A stretch of 64,000 bases of DNA from Alphaproteobacteria bacterium (GCA_030066595.1 JASJBI010000009.1:87259-151258); one strand, 5' to 3'. Positions 28,428-37,558 are shown, numbered from the stretch's first letter. A program made the numbers and translations. Notes: generated by a model from the sequence alone, not told the origin.

Positions 28428-30005
28428 GTGGCAAAGGTACTGATCATCGGGCTGGACGCCGCAGATCCCAGCTTGGTGCAAAGGTGGGCGAACGACGGCA
28501 CCCTGCCAGCGATGCGGGGGCTCATGCACACAACAATGTGGGGGGCGGTAGAGAATCCGCATGGTGTGGCTGCGGGCTCCGCCTGGCCCACATTCGCGAC
28601 TGGACTGTTGCCGGGGCGACACGGTCAGTTCGATGGCACCAAGCGGTTTGATCCGGCAACTTATCGAACCCGGCGGCTCACGCCCACCGAGCTCAAGGAC
28701 ACCTTTTGGAAGCGCCTGAGCGACGCCGGACGCAAAGTAGCGGTCATCGATGTCCCCTATATGCTGACCGAGCCATCGCTGAACGGGGTGCAGCTGGTCG
28801 ACTGGCTGAGCCACAGCCGGGCCGGGCCGGGCGCCATGCAGACCGTGCCGGCCGAGCTCAAGGACAGTGTGATCAACCGCTTCGGCGACGACCCCTTTGG
28901 CCGGGCCAGCATCTGCCCGACGGATGCGGCGCCGCTGCGCGACATAGACGAGGTCACAGATTTCTGCGCCAAGCTGACGCAGAGGATCCAGGCGAAGTTG
29001 TCGTTGTCCCTCGAATTGCTTCGGGACGACGATATCGAACTGCTTCTGACAACTTTTCACGAGGCCCATGACGTGGGCCACATGTGCTGGCATGTGCACG
29101 ACCCGGACCATCCCCGCCATGATGACGGAATTGCCTCCGGGGTCGGCGATCCGATCAAACAGATCTATCAGCGCCTGGATGCGACGGTCGCAGATCTCCT
29201 CGACGCAGCCGGACCCGAGACGACCGTGCTTGTCTATTGCAGCCACGGCATGGGAGCCAACTACACCGGGACCTACCTGCTCGGCCGAATGCTGCGCGAG
29301 CTGGACAAAGCCTGGCGGCGGCACGACGAAGTCACGATCGTCGAGCGGTTGCGCCACGCTTGGCGCGGTTTGCCCGATAGCTGGCGAGCGGTGATGCTAC
29401 CGGCTCGTGGCAGGCGCACACGCCTGCACCGCGTGCGCGAGAGCATCCTGAACAGCGATCGGGCCAATCGGTCCTGCTTTGAGCTTTGGGTCAACGACAA
29501 TACGGGGGGGATCCGCATCAACCTCATTGGGCGCGAGAAGCATGGCATCGTGGAACCCGGCCAGGATTACGAAGAGCTTTGCGCCTTTCTCACCGATGAG
29601 CTGCACAGGGTGGTGAACGCGAAGACCGGAGAGCCCATCGTCAAGGAGGTCGTCCGACCCACTTGGCTCTACGCCGGCGACCAAATCACCTATGCGCCCG
29701 ATCTTCTCGTCGAGTGGCACCGTGAGGCGCCAATTCAATTGGTCTGCTCGCCGACATTCGGCGAACTGCAAGCGCCGCCGCGAGGCACACGGACCGGCGA
29801 TCACCGGCCAGGCGGTCTGTTTTTCGCGCTGGGCCCTGAGATCCGCGCGGGCAAGCTCAATGTGGCGCACAGCGCTGCCGATTTCGCGCCGACGCTGCTG
29901 TCCATGTTCGGAGCTCCGCTGCCCGACCTGGATGGCCATCCCATCTCGGGGCTTGCCCGGGCCGTCGCGCCCGTTGCCCCCCATGGCCTCAGCGCGGCAC
30001 AGTAG
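28428..30005 (+). CDS. Alkaline phosphatase superfamily hydrolase (type I phosphodiesterase-like)
   Basis: A 525-residue protein from GTG 28428. It has the alkaline-phosphatase-superfamily layout: metal Asp10 in VLIIGLDAADPSL, a nucleophile region SAWPTFATG (Thr55 likely), HEAHDVGHMCWHVHD as a further metal site, and YCSHGMGANYTG near the middle with the last metal His. There is no signal peptide, so it should be cytoplasmic. It could be a phosphodiesterase, phosphoglycerate mutase-like enzyme or sulfatase relative; the real substrate is not predictable. It stands alone after the hisI remnant. Confidence 0.8.
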   Translation: MAKVLIIGLDAADPSLVQRWANDGTLPAMRGLMHTTMWGAVENPHGVAAGSAWPTFATGLLPGRHGQFDGTKRFDPATYRTRRLTPTELKDTFWKRLSDAGRKVAVIDVPYMLTEPSLNGVQLVDWLSHSRAGPGAMQTVPAELKDSVINRFGDDPFGRASICPTDAAPLRDIDEVTDFCAKLTQRIQAKLSLSLELLRDDDIELLLTTFHEAHDVGHMCWHVHDPDHPRHDDGIASGVGDPIKQIYQRLDATVADLLDAAGPETTVLVYCSHGMGANYTGTYLLGRMLRELDKAWRRHDEVTIVERLRHAWRGLPDSWRAVMLPARGRRTRLHRVRESILNSDRANRSCFELWVNDNTGGIRINLIGREKHGIVEPGQDYEELCAFLTDELHRVVNAKTGEPIVKEVVRPTWLYAGDQITYAPDLLVEWHREAPIQLVCSPTFGELQAPPRGTRTGDHRPGGLFFALGPEIRAGKLNVAHSAADFAPTLLSMFGAPLPDLDGHPISGLARAVAPVAPHGLSAAQ

Positions 30006-30197
30006 GTCACGCGAGACGGATCATGCAGAAGGCGGGATAGCTCTGGCGAGAGGCCAGCCAATCTTGCCGCGCCACTCGGCGGCCGGATTGCCAGTCCCGC
30101 GACCGCTGCGACGTTGAGCAAACCCGCCCTGGAGGGCGGCCGAGCCAGGGTCGAACGGCGATCTGCTCGGCTGGCTGCCGGGCCCGTCCTCAGGTCG

Positions 30198-30235
30198 CAT
30201 GAGCCCGGCTCATGCCGGTCATGAGGGATCCTCAT
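30198..30235. promoter_or_regulatory. Pair of adjacent palindromes upstream of the MFS gene
   Basis: CATGAGC-CCG-GCTCATG (30198-30214) is followed by ATGAGG-GAT-CCTCAT (30221-30235). Both are perfect and share the half-site ATGAG. They lie about 80-115 bases before the MFS start and look like tandem operator sites. No regulator gene is adjacent, so the binding protein is unknown. The rest of 30006-30312 holds nothing I could identify. Confidence 0.5.
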
Positions 30236-30312
30236 TTGCGTCTGTCCGCCCCGGGTCCCTATGTTGTGCGACGGTCCCAAGCGAGCCTTGGAACCACGAC
30301 ACAGAGGTGAGA

Positions 30313-31548
30313 GTGGCTGCATCGGGTACTGAGCGCAGCACGAACGTCCACGGCTGGCTGGTCGTCGCCATGTGCTTTCTTGCGTTGGCGGCGTCCTTCT
30401 CGGCGCGCTCGATCCTCGGCCTCACCATGCCGCTGTGGGAAGAGGAACTCGGCTGGTCGCGCAGCTTCGTCTCCACCGGCGGCGCGCTGGCGCTGGTGGT
30501 CATGGCCGTCGTGGCGCCCGTGGCCGGCAACATGGTGGACCGGTTTGGCGCGCGGCGGACGCTGGTGGCGGGCCTCGCAGTGACCGCCGCGGGCATGGGG
30601 CTCACGGCGACGGCCAGCGCGCCCTGGCAGTTTCTGCTGTTCTTCAGCCTGCTCTCCGGCGTCGGCTTCGGCGTCGTTGCCAACCACGTGGTCTCGACCA
30701 TCATCGCTTTCGAGTTCGAGGAGAACCGGGGGCTGGCGACCGGTGCGGCGACCGCGGGCTCGACCGCGGGCCAACTGCTCGTCATCCCGCTCCTGGCCGT
30801 GATCCTCACGACGATCGGCTGGCGCATGAGCTATGCCGCGCTGGGCCTGGCCGCACTGGTCCTGATCCCCGCGGCCTGGCTGTTCGTCCGGCCCCGTCCG
30901 GCGTCCGCGTCGGTCGAAGCCGACGCCCCGGCGCGGTCATTGTCGGCCCGCCTCGCGGACCTGGCCCGGAGCCGGGTCTTTCATGCCCTGTTCTGGAGCT
31001 TCACGCTCTGCGGCTTCACCACGGCGGGCGTGATCGAGACCCACCTGCTGCCCTACGCCGCGGCCTGCGGCTTCCCGCCGTTGCCCAGCGCGACGGCCTA
31101 CGGCGTGCTCTCGGCTTTCAACATGGCGGGCATGATCCTGGCCGGCTGGCTGACCGACCGCATGCACCGGCCGCTGCTGTTGGCCATCATTTATGCCTGC
31201 CGCGGGCTGTCGTTCATCTTGCTCTTGTTCATCGTGCAGGACATCTCGCTCCTGTTCATCTTCGCCGTCGTCTTCGGCCTGTTCGACTATTCCACGGTGC
31301 CGCCGACGGCCAGCCTGGTGGCGAGCCATCTTGGCCTCAGGGTGATGGGGCTCAGCATGGGGCTGCTGGCGGCCGGGCACGCGCTGGGCGCCGCCGCGGG
31401 CGCCTTCTTGGGCGGGTGGCTGTTCGATCTCTTCGCCAAGTACGACTGGGTCTGGATCGCGTCCGTCGGGCTCGCCATGCTGGCCGCGCTGCTCTCGTTG
31501 ACGATCCGCGAACACCGCCGCCCGGAGCCCGTCCTGGCGGCCGCCTAG
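30313..31548 (+). CDS. Major facilitator superfamily transporter
   Basis: A 411-residue MFS protein from GTG 30313, with AGAGGTGAG before it. About 12 membrane helices are visible. The loop after helix 2 is GNMVDRFGARRTLVAGL, a good match to the MFS motif GxxxDRxGxR, and the corresponding second-half loop is GWLTDRMHRPLL. The pattern suits the oxalate/formate antiporter or monocarboxylate-like group, so an organic anion is the likely cargo, but this is weak. Convergent with the cytochrome gene, whose stop is 10 bases away. Confidence 0.85.
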   Translation: MAASGTERSTNVHGWLVVAMCFLALAASFSARSILGLTMPLWEEELGWSRSFVSTGGALALVVMAVVAPVAGNMVDRFGARRTLVAGLAVTAAGMGLTATASAPWQFLLFFSLLSGVGFGVVANHVVSTIIAFEFEENRGLATGAATAGSTAGQLLVIPLLAVILTTIGWRMSYAALGLAALVLIPAAWLFVRPRPASASVEADAPARSLSARLADLARSRVFHALFWSFTLCGFTTAGVIETHLLPYAAACGFPPLPSATAYGVLSAFNMAGMILAGWLTDRMHRPLLLAIIYACRGLSFILLLFIVQDISLLFIFAVVFGLFDYSTVPPTASLVASHLGLRVMGLSMGLLAAGHALGAAAGAFLGGWLFDLFAKYDWVWIASVGLAMLAALLSLTIREHRRPEPVLAAA

Positions 31549-31557
31549 AGCGGCTCC

Positions 31558-32391
31558 CTACTCGCGTGGCAGGGTCTGGGCGTAGGCCAGCGCGTCCAAT
31601 GCGAGCTGCATGTCGAGGGCGCGCAGGGCCGGCATGTCCGCGGCCGGCTGGCCGTTCATGACCTTGTGCAGGGCCAGCCAGGGGTGCTCGTTGGCGACCG
31701 CGCCCAGGGTCTTGAGCTCCATGTCCTCGCCGAAGATCTCGGCGCGGCCGTCGAAATCGTGGCAGACGGCGCAGAGGTTCTGATAGACCGCGCGCCCGCG
31801 CTCGGCGTCCCCCCGGATCTTGCCCGACTTGCGGTCGATGAACGCGTCGGCATCGTGCTGCCCGGCGCTCACGAACGTTGCGACCAGTGCGACGGCTTCG
31901 TCGGGGATCATTTCCTTGGTGTAGCCGTGGATCGTGCCGCGAACGATCTTGGCGATGGCCTCGGGCGGCCGGCCGGATGCGTCGCGAATGCCGCGGACGG
32001 ACGTCTTGAAGGGGCCGGCCGGATTGACGCCATCCTTGCCCTTGTAGTCCCAGCCATGACAGGAGACGCAGCGCCAGGTGTCGGCGCCTTCGAGCTGTCC
32101 GTCGCTGGGATAGGAGGGGTGCGTTTCCTCCGGCGGGTCGGTCAACAGCGCCCCCCACCACATGTCGTAGATCCGCCCGCCCTGCGCCAGCATCCAGGCC
32201 TTGCTCGGATCCGCCGGGGCGCCAGCATTGTATCGACGAGACTCTCCCTCGTCGCGGCCCTGGGGCTCCTCCTGCGCAGCGCTCGGAGCCGTCAACAGGA
32301 GAATGCTGGCCAACACGAGAAAGCCGGGCCAACGCAGTCGATGGCGGCGCAGTGTGAAGCCCTCGATCCATCGGCGGTCGATCGCGTCCAT
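31558..32391 (-). CDS. Secreted dihaem cytochrome c
   Basis: A 277-residue protein with a signal peptide (hydrophobic core at about 22-39, ending APSAAQ) and two haem c motifs: CVSCH at 108-112 and CAVCH at 207-211. It has two cytochrome c-like domains joined by a linker and should carry electrons in the periplasm. Conserved regions such as YDMWWGALLTDPPEETHPSYP resemble cytochromes linked to periplasmic oxidoreductases, but no partner dehydrogenase is nearby. Single gene; the exact electron donor is unknown. Confidence 0.85.
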   Translation of the reverse strand: MDAIDRRWIEGFTLRRHRLRWPGFLVLASILLLTAPSAAQEEPQGRDEGESRRYNAGAPADPSKAWMLAQGGRIYDMWWGALLTDPPEETHPSYPSDGQLEGADTWRCVSCHGWDYKGKDGVNPAGPFKTSVRGIRDASGRPPEAIAKIVRGTIHGYTKEMIPDEAVALVATFVSAGQHDADAFIDRKSGKIRGDAERGRAVYQNLCAVCHDFDGRAEIFGEDMELKTLGAVANEHPWLALHKVMNGQPAADMPALRALDMQLALDALAYAQTLPRE

Positions 32392-32587
32392 GGCTGCCCC
32401 TCTTCCATCCGCGGCGAAGGATCGTCCCCGCCTCCTTCTACCGCGCGGCAGCGTCGGTGGGAATCATTCTCTACAGCGCCGCATTCGGAGACGGTGCGAA
32501 GCGGTGTCGTTCGGCCCGAATACGTCCGAGCCTTCCGTCCGGGCGGCAGATCGGCGACAGTTGTCCGTCTTTGCAGCGGTGCACAGG

Positions 32588-32950
32588 ATGAAGGATCAGT
32601 CGTTCGTCAACAAGCTGCGGTTCGCCGCCGCGGGTTTGGCCGAGACCTGGAAGCGCGAGAGCAACTTTCGCCGCGAGGTCTGGATCTCGCTGGCCGTGCT
32701 CGCGCTGCTGATCGTGCTCCGTCCGGCACCGGTCTGGTGGGCGATCGTCGTCATCGTCATCGTCCTGGTGCTCGGCACGGAGCTGTTGAATTCGGCCGTC
32801 GAGGCGCTGGCCGACCATCTGCACCCCGAACGCCATCCCGAGATCCGGACGGTCAAGGACATGCTGGCGGGCCTTGTGCTGCTGGTCGCCCTGGGGGCTG
32901 GCCTGGTGGGCCTGCTGCTGCTCCTGGCGCAGCTCGACGCCGCCTCTTAA
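32588..32950 (+). CDS. dgkA: Diacylglycerol kinase
   Basis: A 120-residue membrane enzyme with three helices, the size and layout of DgkA. The N-terminal amphipathic segment (KLRFAAAGLAETWKRESNFRRE) and the catalytic signature ELLNSAVEALAD are present. It phosphorylates diacylglycerol to phosphatidic acid in the inner membrane to recycle lipid left by glucan or other head-group transfer. ATG 32588 is chosen as the family-like start; the frame upstream is unrelated. Confidence 0.92.
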   Translation: MKDQSFVNKLRFAAAGLAETWKRESNFRREVWISLAVLALLIVLRPAPVWWAIVVIVIVLVLGTELLNSAVEALADHLHPERHPEIRTVKDMLAGLVLLVALGAGLVGLLLLLAQLDAAS

Positions 32951-33054
32951 CCGACTCGGCCTGAAGGGCGCTGCACGGCGATGGCGTGCGGCGATTTATC
33001 CGCTTCCCGACGCTGAGAGTCGCGCGTATTCTCGTTCGCCTGTACTGCGACAGG

Positions 33055-33402
33055 ATGACCGCCATGCGCATGCGACCGAGGTCGACCCTGCTACGGTTTT
33101 TGCTGGCCCACTGTCTCCTAGGCGTGCTGATCGGCACGGCGCTGGTCGCCCTGCTGCTTGCGACGAATGCGTTGGGTCTGGCGGATCTGGTGTTCGGTTC
33201 GGAGTCGCCCGTCCTGGCGATGGCCATGCTGCTTGGCGCCAACGCCTTGACCTTCGGCAGCCTCGCCATGGGCACGGGTGTCATGTCGCTGCCCTATGAC
33301 GGGCCGCGCCCCAGACGCAGCCGCGAACGCACGACTTGGGCGCGCCGGCTCATGCGGTTTGTGCACATTCCGCGCCGCGCCGAGATCCGTATCGATCGCT
33401 GA
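33055..33402 (+). CDS. Small two-helix membrane protein, unknown
   Basis: A 115-residue protein with ATG 33055. Two hydrophobic helices at about residues 13-40 and 52-78 are followed by a strongly basic tail (RPRRSRERTTWARRLMRF). This topology puts the tail in the cytoplasm. No family is recognised. It lies 104 bases after dgkA on the same strand and may be co-transcribed, with a membrane-related role as the only hint. Confidence 0.6.
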   Translation: MTAMRMRPRSTLLRFLLAHCLLGVLIGTALVALLLATNALGLADLVFGSESPVLAMAMLLGANALTFGSLAMGTGVMSLPYDGPRPRRSRERTTWARRLMRFVHIPRRAEIRIDR

Positions 33403-33566
33403 TCTGGAAGACTGACCGGGCGCGAACCGGCCCGGCGTTGCCCGACAGGCTCCACTGACGGCCGTCTCCTCGAACCTGTGCTCATCCCATAGGGGCCGCG
33501 CCGCCGCCCTCATCCTCACATGTGGACACCCCGCCGGCCGGCCGGCCAGCGCTGCAATCTGAGGGC

Positions 33567-33607
33567 TTGACAAGTTAAATAGGAATCCTATTAATTAGGT
33601 ATCCTAT
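33567..33607 (+). promoter_or_regulatory. Promoter with two overlapping operators before the second marR gene
   Basis: TTGACA at 33567-33572 and TATTAA at 33589-33594, separated by 16 bases, form a good sigma-70 promoter. Two similar palindromes, ATAGGAATCCTAT (33579-33591) and TTAGGTATCCTAT (33595-33607), overlap and follow the -10 box, with centres 16 bases apart. This is the classical layout of an autorepressed MarR gene. The promoter and dyads are read directly; the regulator is inferred to be the next gene. Confidence 0.72.
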
Positions 33608-33623
33608 TTATTTTTCTCGGCAG

Positions 33624-34319
33624 GTGGTCGTGCAGACACCCTTCGATCAGATCAGCCAACCGCTCGACGGCCGCATCGTCGCCGGGCTCGCAAAGATCGG
33701 CACCGCCTTGCGCAGCAACGCCTGGAAAGGTGCGGAGGCGCTGGGATTGACCCCGACCCAGGGCGAGATCCTGGCGCTGTTGCGCGCCCGGGCGAAGGCG
33801 GGCATGCGGCTTTCCGAGGTGGCAGACGCGCTGGCGGTGCGCCAGCCCACGGCCAGCGACGCGGTTGCGGCCCTGGTACGGAAGGAGCTGGTCAGCCGAG
33901 GTCCCGACCCGGCGGACGGGCGGGCCATTGCGCTCAAGCTCACGCGCCGCGGCCGGACGGCGGCGGACCGCATCGCCCACTGGCCCGACTTTCTGCTGCG
34001 TGCCGTGGACGTGCTGGCGCCGGAGGAGCAGGCGGCCGTTCATCTCGCCCTGATCAAGATGATCCGCACGCTGCAGGTGCGCGGCGAGATCCCGGTCTCG
34101 CGCCTGTGCGTGACCTGCCGCTTCTTTCGTCCCAACGCCCATGACGATCCCGACACGCCGCACCACTGCGCCTTTGTGGACGCCCCTTTCGGGCCGCGAC
34201 ATCTGCGGCTCGACTGTCCCGAGCACGAGGAAGCGCCGGCCGAGAGCCGCGACGCGCTCTGGACGGATTTCCTCGCGAACGAAAGCAACCCCAGCAAACA
34301 ACCCCCCCGACAGGAGTAA
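33624..34319 (+). CDS. MarR-family regulator with C-terminal cysteine-rich metal-binding tail
   Basis: A 231-residue regulator. Residues 15-150 are a MarR winged helix domain (MRLSEVADALAVRQPTASDA as helix-turn-helix, DPADGRAIALKLT as the wing). A tail follows at 160-201 with Cys162-x2-Cys165, His180-His181-Cys182 and Cys198, which looks like a zinc or redox site (CVTCRFF, HHCAFVD, LRLDCPEH). The tail makes it a candidate sensor of metal, thiol or oxidant stress. It is the first gene of a tight run with an exported protein, a thioredoxin-fold protein and a class I amidotransferase, and its promoter carries two palindromes. Confidence 0.85.
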   Translation: MVVQTPFDQISQPLDGRIVAGLAKIGTALRSNAWKGAEALGLTPTQGEILALLRARAKAGMRLSEVADALAVRQPTASDAVAALVRKELVSRGPDPADGRAIALKLTRRGRTAADRIAHWPDFLLRAVDVLAPEEQAAVHLALIKMIRTLQVRGEIPVSRLCVTCRFFRPNAHDDPDTPHHCAFVDAPFGPRHLRLDCPEHEEAPAESRDALWTDFLANESNPSKQPPRQE

Positions 34320-34325
34320 CGCATC

Positions 34326-35087
34326 ATGACTGACAAACTGAGACGCTTGGTTCTGTCCGCGGTTCTTGCCGCGGTACCCCTGGGCTGGGCGAGCGGCCCG
34401 GCGAGCGCGCATGAGCTCGTCGCCAAGGCCGGCAACGCCCAGCCGTCCTTCGACGTGGTCCGGGCCCGGGTCACCGCGAACGAGAAGTGGCTCACCTTCC
34501 GCATGCAGGTGAGCGCAGAAGCCGGCGCCGTGCGGCCGGTCTCGACCGGGAAGGCCGCGGGCAGCGAGGTGTTCGCCTATGTCTGGCCGACCAATCTGGA
34601 TTCGGCCACCGTCGGCTTCGAAGCCAAGCAGGGCATCCTGGCGCTGGTCGTCACCGCCCATCCGGACTTCGACGACACGCCGCTCTACGACGAGAACGGC
34701 GACGGCGATCTCGACAACGACGGCAACGTCTGGCACAGCCACTGGGTCGTCCTGGTGTCCGACGACGCCTGCGGTCCGGGCGCGCTCAAGGTCAAGGACA
34801 TCCCCGAAGGCACGACGCCCAAGCTGCCGCCGACCTGGCCCGGTTTTCCGATCCTGCTGGATAGTCCCGGTTTTTCTCCGGTGATCGGTGACGAGACCGT
34901 GACCGTGCGGGTGCCGGCGCGCGAAGTCGGCGCACCCGCCGCGGTCTCGTTCGACGCGGTGACGGCGGGTCTGCGCGTCAACGCCAATGTGCACGCCCCG
35001 CTGTTGTGCGTGGTCGACGTCTTCGACGTGGCCTCCGGCGACCTCAGCCTGCCGGGCAAGGTCGAGCAGGCGGAAGCCCCGCAATGA
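34326..35087 (+). CDS. Exported protein with calcium-binding-like Asp repeat
   Basis: A 253-residue protein with a clear signal peptide (cut after ASA at residue 28, leaving HELVAK). Residues 122-134 read DENGDGDLDNDGN, like the Asp-rich loops of EF-hand or thrombospondin type 3 calcium sites, followed by HSHW, a possible metal site. The rest seems to be beta-rich. It is 6 bases after the marR gene and its stop overlaps the next start (ATGA). No family is recognised; it is likely a periplasmic metal- or ligand-binding protein regulated by that MarR. Confidence 0.7.
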   Translation: MTDKLRRLVLSAVLAAVPLGWASGPASAHELVAKAGNAQPSFDVVRARVTANEKWLTFRMQVSAEAGAVRPVSTGKAAGSEVFAYVWPTNLDSATVGFEAKQGILALVVTAHPDFDDTPLYDENGDGDLDNDGNVWHSHWVVLVSDDACGPGALKVKDIPEGTTPKLPPTWPGFPILLDSPGFSPVIGDETVTVRVPAREVGAPAAVSFDAVTAGLRVNANVHAPLLCVVDVFDVASGDLSLPGKVEQAEAPQ

Positions 35088-35680
35088 GCGGCGCAATGAC
35101 ACAAGGACCGGGCGCCGACGGAGTGAGTGCCGGCGGCGCCGGGTCCGCGCCCCCTTGGCAAGTCGAGCGGTGGTTCAACACCGAGGCGCCGCTCGACCTC
35201 GCCACCCTCAGGGGCAAGGTGGTCGTGCTCGAGGCCTTCCAGATGCTGTGTCCCGGCTGCGTGGCGCACGGCCTACCGTTGGCCCAGCGGATCCATGAGA
35301 GCTTCCCGCGGGACGAGGTCGCGGTGGTCGGTCTGCACACGGTGTTCGAGCATCATGCGGCGATGACTCCCACAGCCCTCGAAGCCTTCCTGCACGAATA
35401 CCGGATCCGCTTTCCGGTCGGCGTGGACGCGCCGGGCGCCCCCGGCGGACCGCCCCGCACGATGCTGGCCTATGGCCTACGCGGCACGCCCAGCCTGCTG
35501 CTGATCGACCGCGAGGGCGTCATTCGGTCGCACTGGTTCGGCCGGCCGGCCGAGCTTATCGTCGGCGCCGGGATCGCCACGTTGCTGGCGGAAGGTGGGC
35601 ACCTCGCGGCCGTCGACCCGCCGACCACAAACGCGGCCGGCAGAAGCGACGGCTGCGACGACACGGGATGTGCTCTATGA
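35084..35680 (+). CDS. Thioredoxin-fold (TlpA/peroxiredoxin-like) protein
   Basis: A 198-residue protein with a thioredoxin-like core (LRGKVVVLEAFQMLCPGCVAH, active site Cys56-Pro-Gly-Cys59; GLRGTPSLLLIDREGVIRSH with the cis-Pro). No signal peptide is evident from the chosen start, so it may act in the cytoplasm. The tail ends DGCDDTGCAL with two further Cys residues. Starts at ATG 35084 by a 4-base overlap with the exported-protein gene, and itself overlaps the amidotransferase gene by 4 bases, so translation is coupled through three genes. Confidence 0.82.
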   Translation: MSGAMTQGPGADGVSAGGAGSAPPWQVERWFNTEAPLDLATLRGKVVVLEAFQMLCPGCVAHGLPLAQRIHESFPRDEVAVVGLHTVFEHHAAMTPTALEAFLHEYRIRFPVGVDAPGAPGGPPRTMLAYGLRGTPSLLLIDREGVIRSHWFGRPAELIVGAGIATLLAEGGHLAAVDPPTTNAAGRSDGCDDTGCAL

Positions 35681-36387
35681 GCAAGACTTGTCTCGCCATT
35701 CGCCACGTGCCGTTCGAGGATCTCGGGACCTTCGGCCCGATCCTCGCGGCGCGCGGGTTCGCCATCGACTATGTCGAGGCCGGCCTCGACGATCTCTCCG
35801 CGGTCGATCCGCGCGCCGCCGATCTGATGGTCGTGCTCGGCGGGCCGATCGGCGTGCATGAGGCGCACGCCTACCCCTTCCTCGCGGGCGAGGTTGGCTG
35901 CGTCGAGCGGCGGCTGGGCGCCGACCGTCCGACCCTGGGCCTCTGCCTCGGCAGCCAGATCATGGCCCGGGCGCTGGGCGCCCGCGTCTATCCGGGCGAG
36001 GACAAGGAGATCGGCTGGGCGCCCGTCACGCTGACGCCCGCAGGTCGGGAGTCCTGCCTGCGACCGCTCGGCGCAGACGGGGTGCGCGTGCTGCACTGGC
36101 ACGGCGACACCTATGACCTCCCGGACGGCGCAGCGAACCTGGCGTCCACGCCGGCCTATGAGAACCAGGCCTTTGCCTGGGGGCGGCGCGCGCTGGGCCT
36201 GCAGTTCCACCCCGAGGCCGAGGCGCGCCGGCTCGAGCAGTGGTTCATCGGCCACACCATCGAGATCGCCAGCACGCCGGGCGTCACCGTCGAAAAGCTA
36301 CGCGCGGATACCGCCGCCCATGCCGCCGGGCTCGCAGGCGCCGGCCGCGCCGTTCTGGAGGCTTGGCTGGACCAGGTCGGTCTTTGA
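35677..36387 (+). CDS. Class I glutamine amidotransferase
   Basis: A 236-residue GATase1 protein with the full triad: Cys90 in GLCLGSQ, His178 and Glu180 in LQFHPEAE. It resembles GuaA-like amidotransferases that stand alone, some of which hydrolyse gamma-glutamyl compounds. It is the last member of the coupled run that begins with the Cys-tailed MarR. The link to thiol chemistry (a possible gamma-glutamyl or glutathione-related substrate) is only suggested by its neighbours. Confidence 0.85.
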   Translation: MSKTCLAIRHVPFEDLGTFGPILAARGFAIDYVEAGLDDLSAVDPRAADLMVVLGGPIGVHEAHAYPFLAGEVGCVERRLGADRPTLGLCLGSQIMARALGARVYPGEDKEIGWAPVTLTPAGRESCLRPLGADGVRVLHWHGDTYDLPDGAANLASTPAYENQAFAWGRRALGLQFHPEAEARRLEQWFIGHTIEIASTPGVTVEKLRADTAAHAAGLAGAGRAVLEAWLDQVGL

Positions 36388-36528
36388 CGGCTGCCCGCGC
36401 GATCTTGTGATTAGGCGACCCGACCGCTGACCGTTAAGCTTTCCTACGTCGGAGCGTTTGCCGCAGTCGGTTTGGCGCGCACATGATCATTGGAAGGCGG
36501 CGAATCCTTCGGGGGAGGGGGCCGAGAC

Positions 36529-37557
36529 ATGCAGGTCGTCTACAGCGAGGATCATCGGCGGCACGATCCCAAAACCTATTTCCGGGGCGGCGGCTTTCAC
36601 GAGCACCCCGAGATGCCCGCGCGCGCCGACAATATCGCCGCCGCCCTGAGCGCGGCCGGCTACGACATCCTACCGCCCGAGGACTTCGGCCCCGGGCCGC
36701 GCGCCGCGGTGCACACGCCCGAATATCTCCATTTCCTCGAGACCATCGTCGAGCGCTGGCGGGCGGACGGCTTCACCTCCGAGGAGGTCGTGCCCAACGT
36801 GCATCCGGGCCGGCACATGGCCGGCCTGCCGGAGGGAACGGTCGGTCAGCTCGGCTATTTCACCACCGACATGTCCGCCCCGATCGGGCCGGAGACCTGG
36901 CAGGCGGCCCGGACCGCCTCGGATGTGACCCTGACGGCGACCCGCCGCGTTCTGGACGGCGCGCGCGAGGCCTATGCGCTTTGCCGACCGCCGGGCCACC
37001 ATGCCTTTGCGGATCAGGCCGGCGGTTTCTGTTTTCTCAACAACATCGCCATCGCCGCGCAATATGCCCGCGACCACGGTGCGGCGCGCGCCGCCATCGT
37101 CGATGTCGACGTCCATCACGGCAACGGCACCCAGGGCATCTTCTACCGGCGCGGCGATGTGCTGACCGTCTCGCTGCACTGCGACCCGACGAACTTCTAC
37201 CCGTTCTTTGCGGGCTACGGCCACGAACGCGGCGAAGACGCCGGCCGCGGCGTCAACGCGAACTTTCCGTTGCCCCGGGGCACGGGCGATAACGCCTATC
37301 TCGTGGCGCTGGACGAGGCGCTGGCCTTGGTGCGGAGCTTCGCGCCGGAGATTCTGTTCGTCGCCCTCGGGCTGGACGGCTATGAGAAGGACCCCTTCGA
37401 GGGTTTTCGCATAACCACGGCCGGCTTCGGCCGCATCGCCCAGGCGCTTGGCGAGCTTGGCCTGCCCACGGTGCTGGTGCAGGAAGGCGGCTACAATTGC
37501 GCCGATCTGGGGCGCAACGTCGAGAGCTTCCTCACGGGCTTCGCGGAGGGACGGTGA
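36529..37557 (+). CDS. Histone-deacetylase-family / acetylpolyamine amidohydrolase
   Basis: A 342-residue arginase/deacetylase-fold enzyme. The zinc and catalytic motifs are visible: CRPPGHHAFADQAGGFCFLN with the His-His dyad, DVDVHHGNGTQGIFY with zinc Asp and His, and a late Asp in LGLDGYEKDPF plus QEGGYN. Bacterial members remove acetyl groups from polyamines or other small amines. ATG 36529 has an AG-rich leader. It starts 141 bases after the amidotransferase gene and is followed at once by three small lipoprotein genes. Confidence 0.88.
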   Translation: MQVVYSEDHRRHDPKTYFRGGGFHEHPEMPARADNIAAALSAAGYDILPPEDFGPGPRAAVHTPEYLHFLETIVERWRADGFTSEEVVPNVHPGRHMAGLPEGTVGQLGYFTTDMSAPIGPETWQAARTASDVTLTATRRVLDGAREAYALCRPPGHHAFADQAGGFCFLNNIAIAAQYARDHGAARAAIVDVDVHHGNGTQGIFYRRGDVLTVSLHCDPTNFYPFFAGYGHERGEDAGRGVNANFPLPRGTGDNAYLVALDEALALVRSFAPEILFVALGLDGYEKDPFEGFRITTAGFGRIAQALGELGLPTVLVQEGGYNCADLGRNVESFLTGFAEGR

Positions 37558-37558
37558 G

